Shown: in pieces, positions 34,135 to 42,220 of the stretch | Position numbering within the stretch: position 1 is the stretch's first letter | Layout: every line of letters begins with the position of its first letter | From: Aureispira sp964404215 | Lineage (GTDB): Bacteria; Bacteroidota; Bacteroidia; Chitinophagales; Saprospiraceae | Length of the DNA: 64,000 bases | NCBI GenBank assembly: GCA_964404215.1 | Contig: CAYOJF010000007.1 | Span: forward strand, 1 to 64,000 | Reading direction: 5' to 3' | Program-made: the position numbers and the translations under genes | Notes under the pieces: generated by a model | Databases searched by the model: none | Told to the model about the DNA's origin: nothing | What the model saw: only the letters and a program-made list of their open reading frames with translations

Positions 34135-34578
34135 CTATTCTTCTTCCTCTGCTGCCACTGGAGCAGGCGTCAAATTTTCGATGGAAATCATATTTCTACT
34201 ATGTAAGAAATTGAACCATTTGATAATTTTTTTAATATCAGAAGTCAATACTTTATCTCTATCGTAGCTTGGTAATACTTTTGCAAAATATTGCTTAATG
34301 TCTAGCCCGTTTGCTTTAGTACTTACTGGTGGATAAGTGTCCATGATCTCTATCATATTGATAAATACTTTGGCTAAAGAAGCCGTTTCTTCTTGTGTAT
34401 CTTCATCTTCTGTATAAATAGAAATAGACTCTAGTGGGGTAAATTGGTGCAATCTACTAGAAGCGAATAATCTCTTTTTGGTATCTAAATCTTGCAATAC
34501 TAATCCATTGGAGCGATTACCTACCATTTTGAAAATTCCACTTTTACCACTGACTGCTACTAATTTTTCTAAACTCAT
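34135..34578 (-). CDS. DUF5606 domain protein
   Basis: 147 aa. The opening MSLEKLVAVSGKSGIFKMVGNRSNGLVLQDLD and the segment RLFASSRLHQFTPLESISIYT are typical of this Bacteroidota-restricted family. The C-terminal half is helical (VFINMIEIMDTYP, SDIKKIIKWFNFLH) and ends in an acidic tail. The domain may have an SH3-like barrel at the N-terminus, but the function is unknown. It is divergent from recQ and ends at its own terminator. Confidence 0.85.
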   Translation of the reverse strand: MSLEKLVAVSGKSGIFKMVGNRSNGLVLQDLDTKKRLFASSRLHQFTPLESISIYTEDEDTQEETASLAKVFINMIEIMDTYPPVSTKANGLDIKQYFAKVLPSYDRDKVLTSDIKKIIKWFNFLHSRNMISIENLTPAPVAAEEEE

Positions 34579-34710
34579 AATATTTTATATTTTTCTTTTA
34601 TTGAAGTCTTATTAGTTAGACTTTGATGTTTTCTGTTATTTTTTGATTGATTGTTGACAAAAATACAAAAATGTAACAATTATCATGCTACAGCAATCTT
34701 TTTTTAGTGA

Positions 34711-34742
34711 TTTGAATAATTACCGTTCATATTGTATCTTTA
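34711..34742 (+). promoter_or_regulatory. Promoter of recQ
   Basis: TTTG (34711-34714) and TATCTTTA (34735-34742) are separated by 20 bases, a good match to the Bacteroidota TTTG/TAnnTTTG promoter. It predicts a transcript start near 34749 and a leader of about 36 bases to the TTG start codon at 34785. Confidence 0.65.
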
Positions 34743-34784
34743 TGCTGGAGAAAATAAATTCTATTTCTACTAAAAAAAAGCCCT

Positions 34785-36920
34785 TTGAGCGTTACACCAA
34801 CAGCCTTATTAGAAGTGCTAAAAAAGCACTTTGGATATAATAGTTTCAGAAGTCCACAGGATGAAATCATTGCCAACATATTGGAAGGAAATGATACTGT
34901 CGTACTCATGCCTACAGGTGGTGGAAAATCAATCTGTTATCAACTTCCCTCTCTTGTTTTAGATGGACTCACTTTAGTTGTTTCGCCTTTGATATCGCTA
35001 ATGAAAGACCAAGTAGAAGCACTCAAAAGCAATGGAATTGGAGCAGCTTATCTTAATTCTAGCCTAGGCAAAAAAGAAGAGGCAGCTATTGAACAAGCCC
35101 TAGAAAATAAAAGTATTAAGTTACTTTATGTATCGCCAGAACGTGTTATGGCACCTAATTTCATGTCTTACCTTAAGCTGTTAGATGTGAAATTAATCGC
35201 TATTGATGAAGCTCACTGTGTGAGTAGTTGGGGACATCATTTTCGCCCAGAATATCAAAAGCTCTACCTACTCAAAAAAGAATTCCCCCATGTCCCGACC
35301 GTAGCCCTCACTGCTACGGCAGACAAAGCCGTTCGTTCTGATATTGGTGAGTTGTTGGGTATGAAAAATCATAAGACGTTTATTTCTTCTTTTGATCGCC
35401 CCAATTTGTCCCTATCTGTATTGCCAGGGCAAAAAAAATGGGAACAGATACAGCGAATTGTCCAAAAGAATGAAGGTAAAAGCGGTATTATTTATTGTAA
35501 TAGCCGCAAATCCACCGAAAGTCTTTATGCTAAATTAGCTGCCAAAGGCTACAAAGCAGCTTGCTACCATGCGGGTATGCCCAACCGAGTCAAAGAAAAA
35601 GCTCAAGAGGCATTTATACAGGGGAGTATTGACATCATGTGTGCAACCGTTGCTTTCGGAATGGGGATTGACAAACCTAATATACGCTATGTGATTCATC
35701 ACAATATGCCTGGCAATCTAGAAGGATTTTATCAAGAAATAGGACGTGCTGGACGAGATGGCAATCCGTCCGAAACTATTTTGTTTTATAGCTATAGAGA
35801 TGTACAAACACAACTTTCGTTCATAGAAGATATTGGACATGCTCAATACAAAGAAATACAGCTTGCCAAGCTTAATAGAATGCAAGAATATGCAGAAGCT
35901 CAAATTTGTAGACGCAAAATACTCTTAAGCTACTTCAGTGAAGTACTAGAAGAAGACTGTGGTAACTGTGATGTCTGTAAAAATCCACCCAAATATTTTG
36001 ATGGTACGGTCCATGCTCAAAAAGCTCTTTCTGCTATTGCTCGTACCCAACAAACAATCGGTCTTTCTACTACGATAGAAGTACTGAAAGGACAATATAG
36101 CGAAACAGTTCGTAGCAAAGGCTTGGCAAGTGTCAAAACCTTTGGAGCAGGAAAGGACACCACCGCTTTCGCTTGGCAACTCTACCTACAACAGATGATT
36201 CAACAAGGGATGATTGGCATTGACTATAAGGACAAATTTAATCTAAAATTGACCGACTTGAGCTGGAAAATCCTAAAAGGAGAAACCGCTGTCAATTTAG
36301 TGAATTACGATGTCATCAAACAACGTCAAGATGAACAGAAAAAAGCGGCTAAAAAGACCATCAAAACCAGTACCAAAGACCTAGGACTATTAGGTCAGCT
36401 CAAAGAGCTGCGTCGTCAAATTGCCAGCGAAATCAGGAAGCCTGCCTTTGTTGTATTCAATGATGCTAGTCTTCAAGATATGAGCGAAAAAGCTCCTGTT
36501 ACCCTCCTAGATTTCTTGGAAGTATCTGGTGTTGGAGAGCACAAAGCTGAGAAATATGGGAAACAATTTTTGAAAGTCATTCGTAAACATAGGCAAAGTG
36601 AGTTTGGTGGCAATACACACGAATACACTTGGAAACTTTATCAAGAAGGCAAAAGTGTTGCTGAAATAGCTCAATCAAGAGGTATTACCATGACCACTAT
36701 TTATTCGCACTTAGCTCATCTTTTGTCTTTCAAAGACGAACTGAATATTTTTGACTTTCTAGACAAAAACGAACTCAAAGAAGTCGCCCGTGCTGCCGAA
36801 CATCTAGGACTCCAAGAAGGGTTAAAATCCTATTTTGAATTCCTAGAAGGTGAACTAGACTATGGGAAAATACGTTTAGGATTAGCTTACCTTCAGAAAC
36901 AAGCAAAAAATCAAGATTAA
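34785..36920 (+). CDS. recQ: RecQ family ATP-dependent DNA helicase
   Basis: 711 aa starting at TTG; the frame has a stop 30 bases upstream and no ATG before the helicase core, so TTG is the only reasonable start. Motif I MPTGGGKS (42-49), DEAH (141-144) with SSWGHHFRPEY, where the usual WGHDFRPEY Asp is His. RecQ Zn-binding (CRRKILLSYF...DCGNCDVC), winged helix and HRDC (LLGQLKELRRQIAS...) domains follow. The C-terminal about 100 residues are a HTH_40-type helix-turn-helix (SVAEIAQSRGITMTTIYSHLAHLL). It unwinds 3'-5' in recombination repair. Confidence 0.95.
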   Translation: MSVTPTALLEVLKKHFGYNSFRSPQDEIIANILEGNDTVVLMPTGGGKSICYQLPSLVLDGLTLVVSPLISLMKDQVEALKSNGIGAAYLNSSLGKKEEAAIEQALENKSIKLLYVSPERVMAPNFMSYLKLLDVKLIAIDEAHCVSSWGHHFRPEYQKLYLLKKEFPHVPTVALTATADKAVRSDIGELLGMKNHKTFISSFDRPNLSLSVLPGQKKWEQIQRIVQKNEGKSGIIYCNSRKSTESLYAKLAAKGYKAACYHAGMPNRVKEKAQEAFIQGSIDIMCATVAFGMGIDKPNIRYVIHHNMPGNLEGFYQEIGRAGRDGNPSETILFYSYRDVQTQLSFIEDIGHAQYKEIQLAKLNRMQEYAEAQICRRKILLSYFSEVLEEDCGNCDVCKNPPKYFDGTVHAQKALSAIARTQQTIGLSTTIEVLKGQYSETVRSKGLASVKTFGAGKDTTAFAWQLYLQQMIQQGMIGIDYKDKFNLKLTDLSWKILKGETAVNLVNYDVIKQRQDEQKKAAKKTIKTSTKDLGLLGQLKELRRQIASEIRKPAFVVFNDASLQDMSEKAPVTLLDFLEVSGVGEHKAEKYGKQFLKVIRKHRQSEFGGNTHEYTWKLYQEGKSVAEIAQSRGITMTTIYSHLAHLLSFKDELNIFDFLDKNELKEVARAAEHLGLQEGLKSYFEFLEGELDYGKIRLGLAYLQKQAKNQD

Positions 36921-36975
36921 GAGCATCCTCTAAATAGATTAACCAATAAGCTTTTTCCCCTTGTCTTATTTGGCT

Positions 36976-37023
36976 GGTATCTAGTAAATCTAGATACCCT
37001 AATCCTTAACGAACACGTTCGTT
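36976..37023. repeat. Two hairpins between recQ and the DUF547 gene
   Basis: GGTATCTAG (36976-36984) pairs perfectly with 36990-36998 around TAAAT. AACGAA (37008-37013) pairs with TTCGTT (37018-37023). No T run follows the first, so it is a weak candidate for the recQ terminator. The AATCCTTAACGAACACGTT stretch (37001-37019) resembles the inverted ends of the repeat family at 12826-12964. Confidence 0.4.
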
Positions 37024-37040
37024 ATTAATCTTAATTTCAA

Positions 37041-38459
37041 ATGAAAAATTTATTTTTATTGGGAGGTCTACTTGCCCTCCTACTATTCACAGGCTGTGAA
37101 AAACCAGTAGAAGAGCCAATGCCATCTACTTTCAATCATGATCAGTGGAATACTTTACTAAAAAAGTATGTCAATACAGAAGGTAAAGTTGATTACACGA
37201 ACTTCAAAGATGATCTACCACAACTAGATACCTACATCCAATACTTAAAAGACAATGTACCTACTACAGAGTGGTCTGATAACAAAAAAATGGCTTATTG
37301 GATTAATTTGTATAATGCATTTACTATCCAGCAAGTATTACAGAATTATCCTATCAATAGTATCAAAGACATAGGAAATGGTGATATTTGGAATACAGCT
37401 CAAATAGCTATTGGAGATCGTAGCTATACACTAAACCAGATAGAAAAAGAAAACTTAATCCTTCAATTTGGAGAAGAAAAAGTACACTTTGCCATCAACT
37501 GTGCCGCTAAATCTTGCCCTCCTTTGTTTAATAAAGCATGGGAAGAAGATAATATTCAACAGTACTATACTGATCGTGCCACTGCTTTCATCAATAATAG
37601 CACGTATAATATTATTACCAATAATAGTGTTATTATCTCTGCCATTTTTGATTGGTATACCAGTGATTTTGGTGGCACTGCCAATTTAATCCCTTACTTA
37701 CAACAATACAGTACAACAACCATTGATAATAACGCTACAGTACTCTTTAGTAATTACGATTGGGATCTTAATGACCAAAAAACAGCTACCCCTCCTCCTC
37801 CAGCAAATACCTTAAGTCATGCTAAATGGGATTCTTTGTTACAAGTGCATGTCAATGCAGCAGGAGAAGTAGATTATGCTAGTTTCAAAAATGACCTTAG
37901 CATATTAGACAACTATATAATCCATCTTCAAAATAACGCCCCCAATAGCTGGACAGCTAATAAAGAAATGGCTTATTGGATCAATCTATACAATGCCTTT
38001 ACTATTCAGCAGGTATTAGTAGAATACCCTGTCAATAGCATTACTGATATTGATAATGGAGATATTTGGAATGTACGTACAGTGACTGTAGGCGGTACCG
38101 CCTATACACTCAATCAAATTGAGCAAAATCAATTACTGACCAAATTTAGTGAACCAAAAGTACACTTCGCCGTCAACTGTGCTGCTAAATCTTGTCCTCC
38201 TCTACTCAATAAAGCTTGGACAGAAAGTAATATTCAGCAAAACTATACTGATAGAACAAATCTATTCATCAATGACGCTACACACAATCAACTGACCGCG
38301 AGCAGCATTCAAGTTTCTAAAATTTTTGACTGGTATGCGAGTGATTTTGGTGGCCCAAGTGGAATTGTACCTTATTTCCAACAATACAGTACGACTACTA
38401 TCAATAACAATGCAACCGTTACTTACAACAACTATGATTGGGCACTGAATAAGCAATAA
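37041..38459 (+). CDS. Lipoprotein with two tandem DUF547 domains
   Basis: 472 aa. Lipobox FTGC (Cys19) then EKPVEE. Domain 1 (about 30-245) and domain 2 (about 260-470) are near-copies: both have MAYWINLYNAFTIQQVL, then S-I-x-D-I-x-N-G-D-I-W-N, HFA-x-NCAAKSCPPL, KAW, and end in NNYDW. They are joined by a proline-rich spacer (TPPPP). DUF547 is found widely, including plant homologues, but its function is unknown; the Asn and the two Cys of NCAAKSC are conserved here in both copies. Probably an outer-membrane or periplasmic lipoprotein. Confidence 0.88.
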   Translation: MKNLFLLGGLLALLLFTGCEKPVEEPMPSTFNHDQWNTLLKKYVNTEGKVDYTNFKDDLPQLDTYIQYLKDNVPTTEWSDNKKMAYWINLYNAFTIQQVLQNYPINSIKDIGNGDIWNTAQIAIGDRSYTLNQIEKENLILQFGEEKVHFAINCAAKSCPPLFNKAWEEDNIQQYYTDRATAFINNSTYNIITNNSVIISAIFDWYTSDFGGTANLIPYLQQYSTTTIDNNATVLFSNYDWDLNDQKTATPPPPANTLSHAKWDSLLQVHVNAAGEVDYASFKNDLSILDNYIIHLQNNAPNSWTANKEMAYWINLYNAFTIQQVLVEYPVNSITDIDNGDIWNVRTVTVGGTAYTLNQIEQNQLLTKFSEPKVHFAVNCAAKSCPPLLNKAWTESNIQQNYTDRTNLFINDATHNQLTASSIQVSKIFDWYASDFGGPSGIVPYFQQYSTTTINNNATVTYNNYDWALNKQ

Positions 38460-38507
38460 ACTTGCTCTATTACAGTTTCTACAAATTGTTAGTTAAAAAG
38501 TAGCTAT

Positions 38508-38553
38508 GAGAAAGTCCCTTCATCTAGTTTTGATGAAGAGACTTTCTCTTTTT
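38508..38553 (+). terminator. Terminator after the DUF547 gene
   Basis: GAGAAAGTCCCTTCATC (38508-38524) pairs with GATGAAGAGACTTTCTC (38532-38548), with a 2-base internal mismatch, then TTTTT. Confidence 0.75.
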
Positions 38554-38586
38554 AGATGATTTGCCATATTCTATGACTTGTATAAA

Positions 38587-38991
38587 TCAATTCTGAATTT
38601 TTTGTTTATCAAATATTTGATTCAGAAGATGAACTATTCTATTAGACCCCTTAAATGCTTTTCCATACTGGATGTAAATTCCATCTGTCAATATTATCCA
38701 CTTTTCTTCTTTAATTTCGAGATAGAATTTTTTGTATACATTTGCTCCTACTTTACCTTTAAAGGGAGATTTTTTATTCAAAAGAAACAGAACTTTTTTT
38801 AAGTATTTATTCTCTTCTAAAATCATAATCTGTTCGCTCCTAAACTCACGATCACCTTGAAAATCTGCATCCCAATTAATACCTTTAGTTATCGTCCATT
38901 TGGTAACAATTGCGGATCTAAAGGTGTTTTGTGCGTTGCTATTACTCTTGATGGTGAGTATTAGTGTTATTAGCAATAGAAGCTGTTTCAT
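38587..38991 (-). CDS. Small exported hypothetical protein
   Basis: 134 aa from the ATG at 38991, chosen because a strong Shine-Dalgarno sits 6 bases before it; a GTG at 39009 is an alternative. Signal peptide MKQLLLLITLILTIKSNSNAQ. The mature part is basic and beta-rich (EKWIILTDGIYIQYGKAFKG) with no known motif. It follows another small hypothetical gene by about 20 bases on the minus strand, and both belong to the AT-rich island from 38.6 to 42 kb. Function unknown. Confidence 0.6.
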   Translation of the reverse strand: MKQLLLLITLILTIKSNSNAQNTFRSAIVTKWTITKGINWDADFQGDREFRSEQIMILEENKYLKKVLFLLNKKSPFKGKVGANVYKKFYLEIKEEKWIILTDGIYIQYGKAFKGSNRIVHLLNQIFDKQKIQN

Positions 38992-38995
38992 TATT

Positions 38996-39006
38996 ATTCC
39001 TCCTTT
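38996..39006 (-). promoter_or_regulatory. Strong Shine-Dalgarno before the 38991 start
   Basis: On the minus strand GAAAGGAGGAAT is followed by AATAATG. AAGGAGG is a full match to the anti-Shine-Dalgarno, six to eight bases before the ATG. This is unusual for this window, where other genes show almost none, and it decides the start. Confidence 0.7.
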
Positions 39007-39011
39007 CACTA

Positions 39012-39356
39012 TTAAGACAAATGGAAATCATCATCTATGTCAATTATATTAATTCCTCCGTTAGAAATAATTTCTCTATTTCCTCTGCTATCTTTTATTT
39101 TTTGCCACCAAAGCCTATCATTTTTCTCTTCTCTTATATTGCTATCTAAATCTAGATTAATATCCTCCCAGACAAATGAACCACAATAATAGGAACATCT
39201 AACTACTATAAGGTAAGTAGGTCTTTTTATAGAATCTTTCTCTAATCTTAAAATAAGTCTACGTAAACTGAGCGAATAATCCCAGACTAATAAATCACCT
39301 CCTTTATATAGCTCAAAGAGTTGCTCTAATCTTTTCTCTTCTTCCAAAATTTCCAT
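39012..39356 (-). CDS. Hypothetical cytoplasmic protein
   Basis: 114 aa with no signal peptide. An acidic N-terminal helix (MEILEEEKRLEQLFELY), a hydrophobic strand region (YLIVVRCSYYCGSFVWEDINLDL) and an acidic end (INIIDIDDDFHLS). No family recognised. It stops 20 bases before the start of the small exported protein, and the two may be a unit. Small, acidic, unrelated genes like this often form immunity-gene islands, but this is inference. Confidence 0.55.
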   Translation of the reverse strand: MEILEEEKRLEQLFELYKGGDLLVWDYSLSLRRLILRLEKDSIKRPTYLIVVRCSYYCGSFVWEDINLDLDSNIREEKNDRLWWQKIKDSRGNREIISNGGINIIDIDDDFHLS

Positions 39357-39499
39357 AGTAATGTCGTTTAAAAGATAATTGGAATAAATTGACTTCCTAT
39401 TATATACCCAATGTATTGTAGCTAATTTACATTTGATTGCCCATCACTGAGGCGATAACTAAATAAACTAGCCGCACGACAGTAACTGATTGTCGCTAC

Positions 39500-39546
39500 T
39501 GGTATGACACTAGATGACTTACTTCTGAGGAGGACCACCTTTTTTA
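39500..39546 (-). repeat. Diverged copy of a 45-base segment (with 41419-41463)
   Basis: This stretch and 41419-41463 align over about 41 bases with roughly three-quarters identity; both end in the plus-strand motif GAnGAnGAnnACCTTTTTT. On the minus strand both encode K-K-G-x-x-x-Q shortly before a stop. A third short copy of the motif (39591-39608) lies at the end of the next gene. Confidence 0.5.
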
Positions 39547-39560
39547 GATATTCATCTTTC

Positions 39561-40250
39561 CTACTTTTGCGTCCCAGTCCAGCTAACCCACTGAGGAAGA
39601 TTACCTTTGTTCTCTTTCATAAATAGATACAAGTCTAGTAACCTTTCAGCTTCTTTAGCTATTGCTTCATTATTCGAACTTGACAAATCTTCAATTATTC
39701 GTTTAGCACTCTCATTATTAGATCCAAAAAGTATTCCCATTGCTTTGAATATATGTTCATAATATTCAAAATAGCTATCATTCTCTTTAGGTATTAAGTG
39801 GCAAACTTTGCTGGCAAATTCAATAGTAAATACCTCCTTATTACCATAAATCAAATCCATTACTCTTTCAGATATACCAACTATTTCATCTATACACTTA
39901 AATCTAGATTCATAATTTTCTAACATTTTAAAACCTAGACGAACTGTATTTTCACAAATAAATGAGGAGTCAATTCTTGATAACTCAAAAATTACAATTA
40001 ATACCCTAAAAGAATCTAAACAAAGTAACCGTTTTGAAACAATCTCTTCAACTATTGATGATATGTTCTCCTCTGAAAAAAGACTAATATTCTTTTCTAG
40101 TAATAATTTATTCTCATCAACTAGGTCTAAAAACAGTAATTCTACATTTTCTAATGTAGCTATTTCAAAATCGTGGCTAGATTCAAAATGTATTACTGTA
40201 GATATTTTTTCTAAATATACACATTGCGAAAATAGTATTTTGTAATTCAT
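39561..40250 (-). CDS. Hypothetical protein with HEAT-like C-terminal helices
   Basis: 229 aa, cytoplasmic by composition. The N-terminus is beta-rich (YLEKISTVIHFESSHDFEIATLENVELLFLDL); the rest is helical, with a HEAT-like piece near the end (SAKRIIEDLSSSNNEAIAKEAERLLDLYL). No characterised family is recognised. It is AT-rich and lies alone among other small minus-strand genes. Its last codons (KGNLPQWVSW) overlap the short repeat shared with 39525-39545 and 41442-41462, a hint of cassette-like history. HEAT-like helices are frequent in immunity proteins, but no toxin is seen. Confidence 0.55.
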   Translation of the reverse strand: MNYKILFSQCVYLEKISTVIHFESSHDFEIATLENVELLFLDLVDENKLLLEKNISLFSEENISSIVEEIVSKRLLCLDSFRVLIVIFELSRIDSSFICENTVRLGFKMLENYESRFKCIDEIVGISERVMDLIYGNKEVFTIEFASKVCHLIPKENDSYFEYYEHIFKAMGILFGSNNESAKRIIEDLSSSNNEAIAKEAERLLDLYLFMKENKGNLPQWVSWTGTQK

Positions 40251-40358
40251 TCTTATAAAACTTTACCAATTAGTCCCTATCTATGAGTAATACTTTTTCA
40301 AGGGCATTTATTCAATTCCTTAATCCTCAAGAGCTAATTTAGACTTTTGCCCTACACT

Positions 40359-40781
40359 TTAAATCAAAAAGTTAGAATATATTATCTTAGGGGTATATAA
40401 AAATTCTAAGTACAGCTTTTTATCTGGCGTCATTAAAGGAAACCCTTGTGCTGATACATGTAGTATTGCTTCCCAGTAATTAATAAATACACTAGTATCT
40501 AGTTTAAATACAGGTTCCTCATAACCTATTTGTAAGTAAACCGTATCATATTCTTCTAACGCTGATTTTTCTAAACGTGAAATGATTTCAGATGAATATA
40601 AAGTCCCCCAATTCATACTTTTCCTATTCTCTACTAGTTCCCAGGCAATATTTCCTCTAAATTCTTTAAAATCTACATTAGATGGTAGAGAACATCTCTG
40701 CATTATATCTAAATTACTAGAATCAGGTTTCCTAAAATTGTTTTTGATATTTTTCAAAATAGGATGTGATATTGCGTCCAT
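40359..40781 (-). CDS. Hypothetical protein
   Basis: 140 aa, soluble. Begins MDAISHPILKNIKNNFRKP and has a middle beta-rich part (AWELVENRKSMNWGTLY, YLQIGYEEPVFKLD) and an aromatic C-terminus (LYLEFLYTPKIIYSNFLI). No motif or family is recognised. It starts 11 bases after the stop of the next upstream minus-strand gene (40793), so those two probably form a unit. AT-rich like its neighbours. Confidence 0.5.
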   Translation of the reverse strand: MDAISHPILKNIKNNFRKPDSSNLDIMQRCSLPSNVDFKEFRGNIAWELVENRKSMNWGTLYSSEIISRLEKSALEEYDTVYLQIGYEEPVFKLDTSVFINYWEAILHVSAQGFPLMTPDKKLYLEFLYTPKIIYSNFLI

Positions 40782-40792
40782 AATAATATTAA

Positions 40793-41288
40793 TTAGCTTT
40801 CCTTTTTCTTGATATATCTAATGAAAGGATTTCTCTTATATTTTAAACATTCCATCAAATCTCCACCTATGTATCCTCCTTCATGATAAAAATTAGAATT
40901 AGCAAGAACGCTAGGTTTGTAGATACAAGTTCGAGTAAAAATTAAATATTTTTTAGAATCAGAACTTCTGCTATAAATAGAGTGACGAAAATTCTTTTCC
41001 AATAATATTTTATCAAATGACAAAAAGTAATTGACTTTTTGTATAGTTTGTTTATTATATATTGTTGTATCACTTATATAATAAGAGTCTTCTATTTTAA
41101 TTTTATACAAATAACACTTTTTCTTCTTCCAAATAGAAGTACAAGGGCATCTAGCTATTAAAACTGGCTCTTCTATTTCTATTGAAATTACGTATGTTTC
41201 GTCTCCCCTCAAAGGAATAGAACAAGCATTTTGACTTAAGATTGGTTCTGACAAAAATATTATTATTAAACATAATAAACTATTCAGG
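40793..41288 (-). CDS. Exported hypothetical protein, 5' end lost in assembly gap
   Basis: The frame is open from 40793 up to the N run. Translating the bases next to the gap gives LNSLLCLIIIFLSEPILSQNACS, the hydrophobic core and cleavage region of a signal peptide, so the true start lies inside the gap (41289-41388). Starting from the internal TTG at 41254 would discard it. The mature protein has Cys pairs (NACS, ARCPCTS, KKCYL, RTCIY) and ends KRNPFIRYIKKKES. No family recognised; probably periplasmic or surface, with disulphides. Confidence 0.55.
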
Positions 41289-41388
41289 NNNNNNNNNNNN
41301 NNNNNNNNNNNNNNNNNNNNNNNNNNNNNNNNNNNNNNNNNNNNNNNNNNNNNNNNNNNNNNNNNNNNNNNNNNNNNNNNNNNNNNNN
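41289..41388. other. Assembly gap of 100 N
   Basis: Exactly 100 N, a fixed-size scaffold gap whose true length is unknown. It removes the 5' end of the exported protein gene at 40793 and possibly further genes of the island. Confidence 0.98.
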
Positions 41389-41418
41389 GAACATGTAAGC
41401 CTAATGCTATGACATTAT

Positions 41419-41463
41419 AGCGTGATACTAGTTGGTTTATTTTGATGAAGATTACCTTTTTTC
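41419..41463 (-). repeat. Diverged copy of a 45-base segment (with 39500-39546)
   Basis: See 39500-39546. On the minus strand this copy can be read as K-K-G-N-L-H-Q-N-K-P-T-S-I-T-L followed by a stop, just after the gene ending at 41471. Confidence 0.5.
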
Positions 41464-41470
41464 GCCCTTT

Positions 41471-41956
41471 TTATGTTTCAAAAGAAAGTATTTTTTTATT
41501 GCTCTGATCTATAGACAAGGAAAAGTGCATATTCCCTCTTTCATGTAATATACTGATGTAGTTCTTCTTCCAATCTACATTCTTATTGATTATAGCTTCT
41601 TTGAAACAACTCAATTCTAGGAGTATATTACCTTTGTATTTGTAAGGTATTATTTGTATAAAGTATTTTGAGCAATCAATCTCTAAACCTTGTAGAGTAA
41701 AGCCAGCATTCTGTATATTTTGATTATACTGATTAAAATATTCTTTTATTAATGAATCTACTAGACACAGATTTACAGAGTCTTTACTCAAAGATTTTGA
41801 GTCTTCAAAATAAGTTTTCCAATTATCTGTAGTTTTTGATTGAAGTATTACATATTTACTACTAACAATGGGACATGGTTCTTTTGATTCATGAATGTTC
41901 CAACTAAAAAAAAATATACTTATAAAGTAAGTTATATATACACTCTCTTTCATCAT
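41471..41956 (-). CDS. Exported or membrane-anchored hypothetical protein
   Basis: 161 aa. The first about 20 residues (VYITYFISIFFFSWNI) are a signal peptide or anchor. The mature part has several Cys and a central LIKEYFNQYNQNIQNAGFTLQGLEIDCSKYFIQIIPYKYKGN. The end (HFSLSIDQSNKKILSF) resembles exported small beta-sheet proteins in which a final strand reads x-x-x-D-x-x-x-x-K-I-L. No family recognised. AT-rich, minus strand, alone upstream of the gap. Confidence 0.55.
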   Translation of the reverse strand: MMKESVYITYFISIFFFSWNIHESKEPCPIVSSKYVILQSKTTDNWKTYFEDSKSLSKDSVNLCLVDSLIKEYFNQYNQNIQNAGFTLQGLEIDCSKYFIQIIPYKYKGNILLELSCFKEAIINKNVDWKKNYISILHERGNMHFSLSIDQSNKKILSFET

Positions 41957-42101
41957 TACCTTCGTTTTTCTTTATTTCAACTTTACCCTATTCTGTAGCC
42001 TCGCTTGCCTCTTCAAGACTATCTAAAAAGTATGCATAATGTGTAAGGGCGGCTATTTACGGTAAAAAACTTTCTTACATCATGTGTGATAAGATTTAAT
42101 T

Positions 42102-42194
42102 TTATTTCGTCTTTAAATATTTTTTCACATGTTTTGAGCTTGTTATCACCTCAAGCTCTGTAAGCTCTTCCACATTTATCTTTTTGATACTCAT
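42102..42194 (-). CDS. Possible 30-residue peptide ORF
   Basis: An ATG at 42194 opens a 31-codon frame: MSIKKINVEELTELEVITSS then KHVKKYLKTK and stop. It lies 26 bases after the stop of the beta-helix gene on the same strand. The composition (basic start, EEL-x-EL helix, basic end) looks protein-like, but a frame of this size can arise by chance. No start signals beyond the ATG. The rest of 41957-42220 holds nothing recognised. Confidence 0.2.
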   Translation of the reverse strand: MSIKKINVEELTELEVITSSKHVKKYLKTK

Positions 42195-42220
42195 GTACCT
42201 CTAACTAAGTCTATTCGCTT

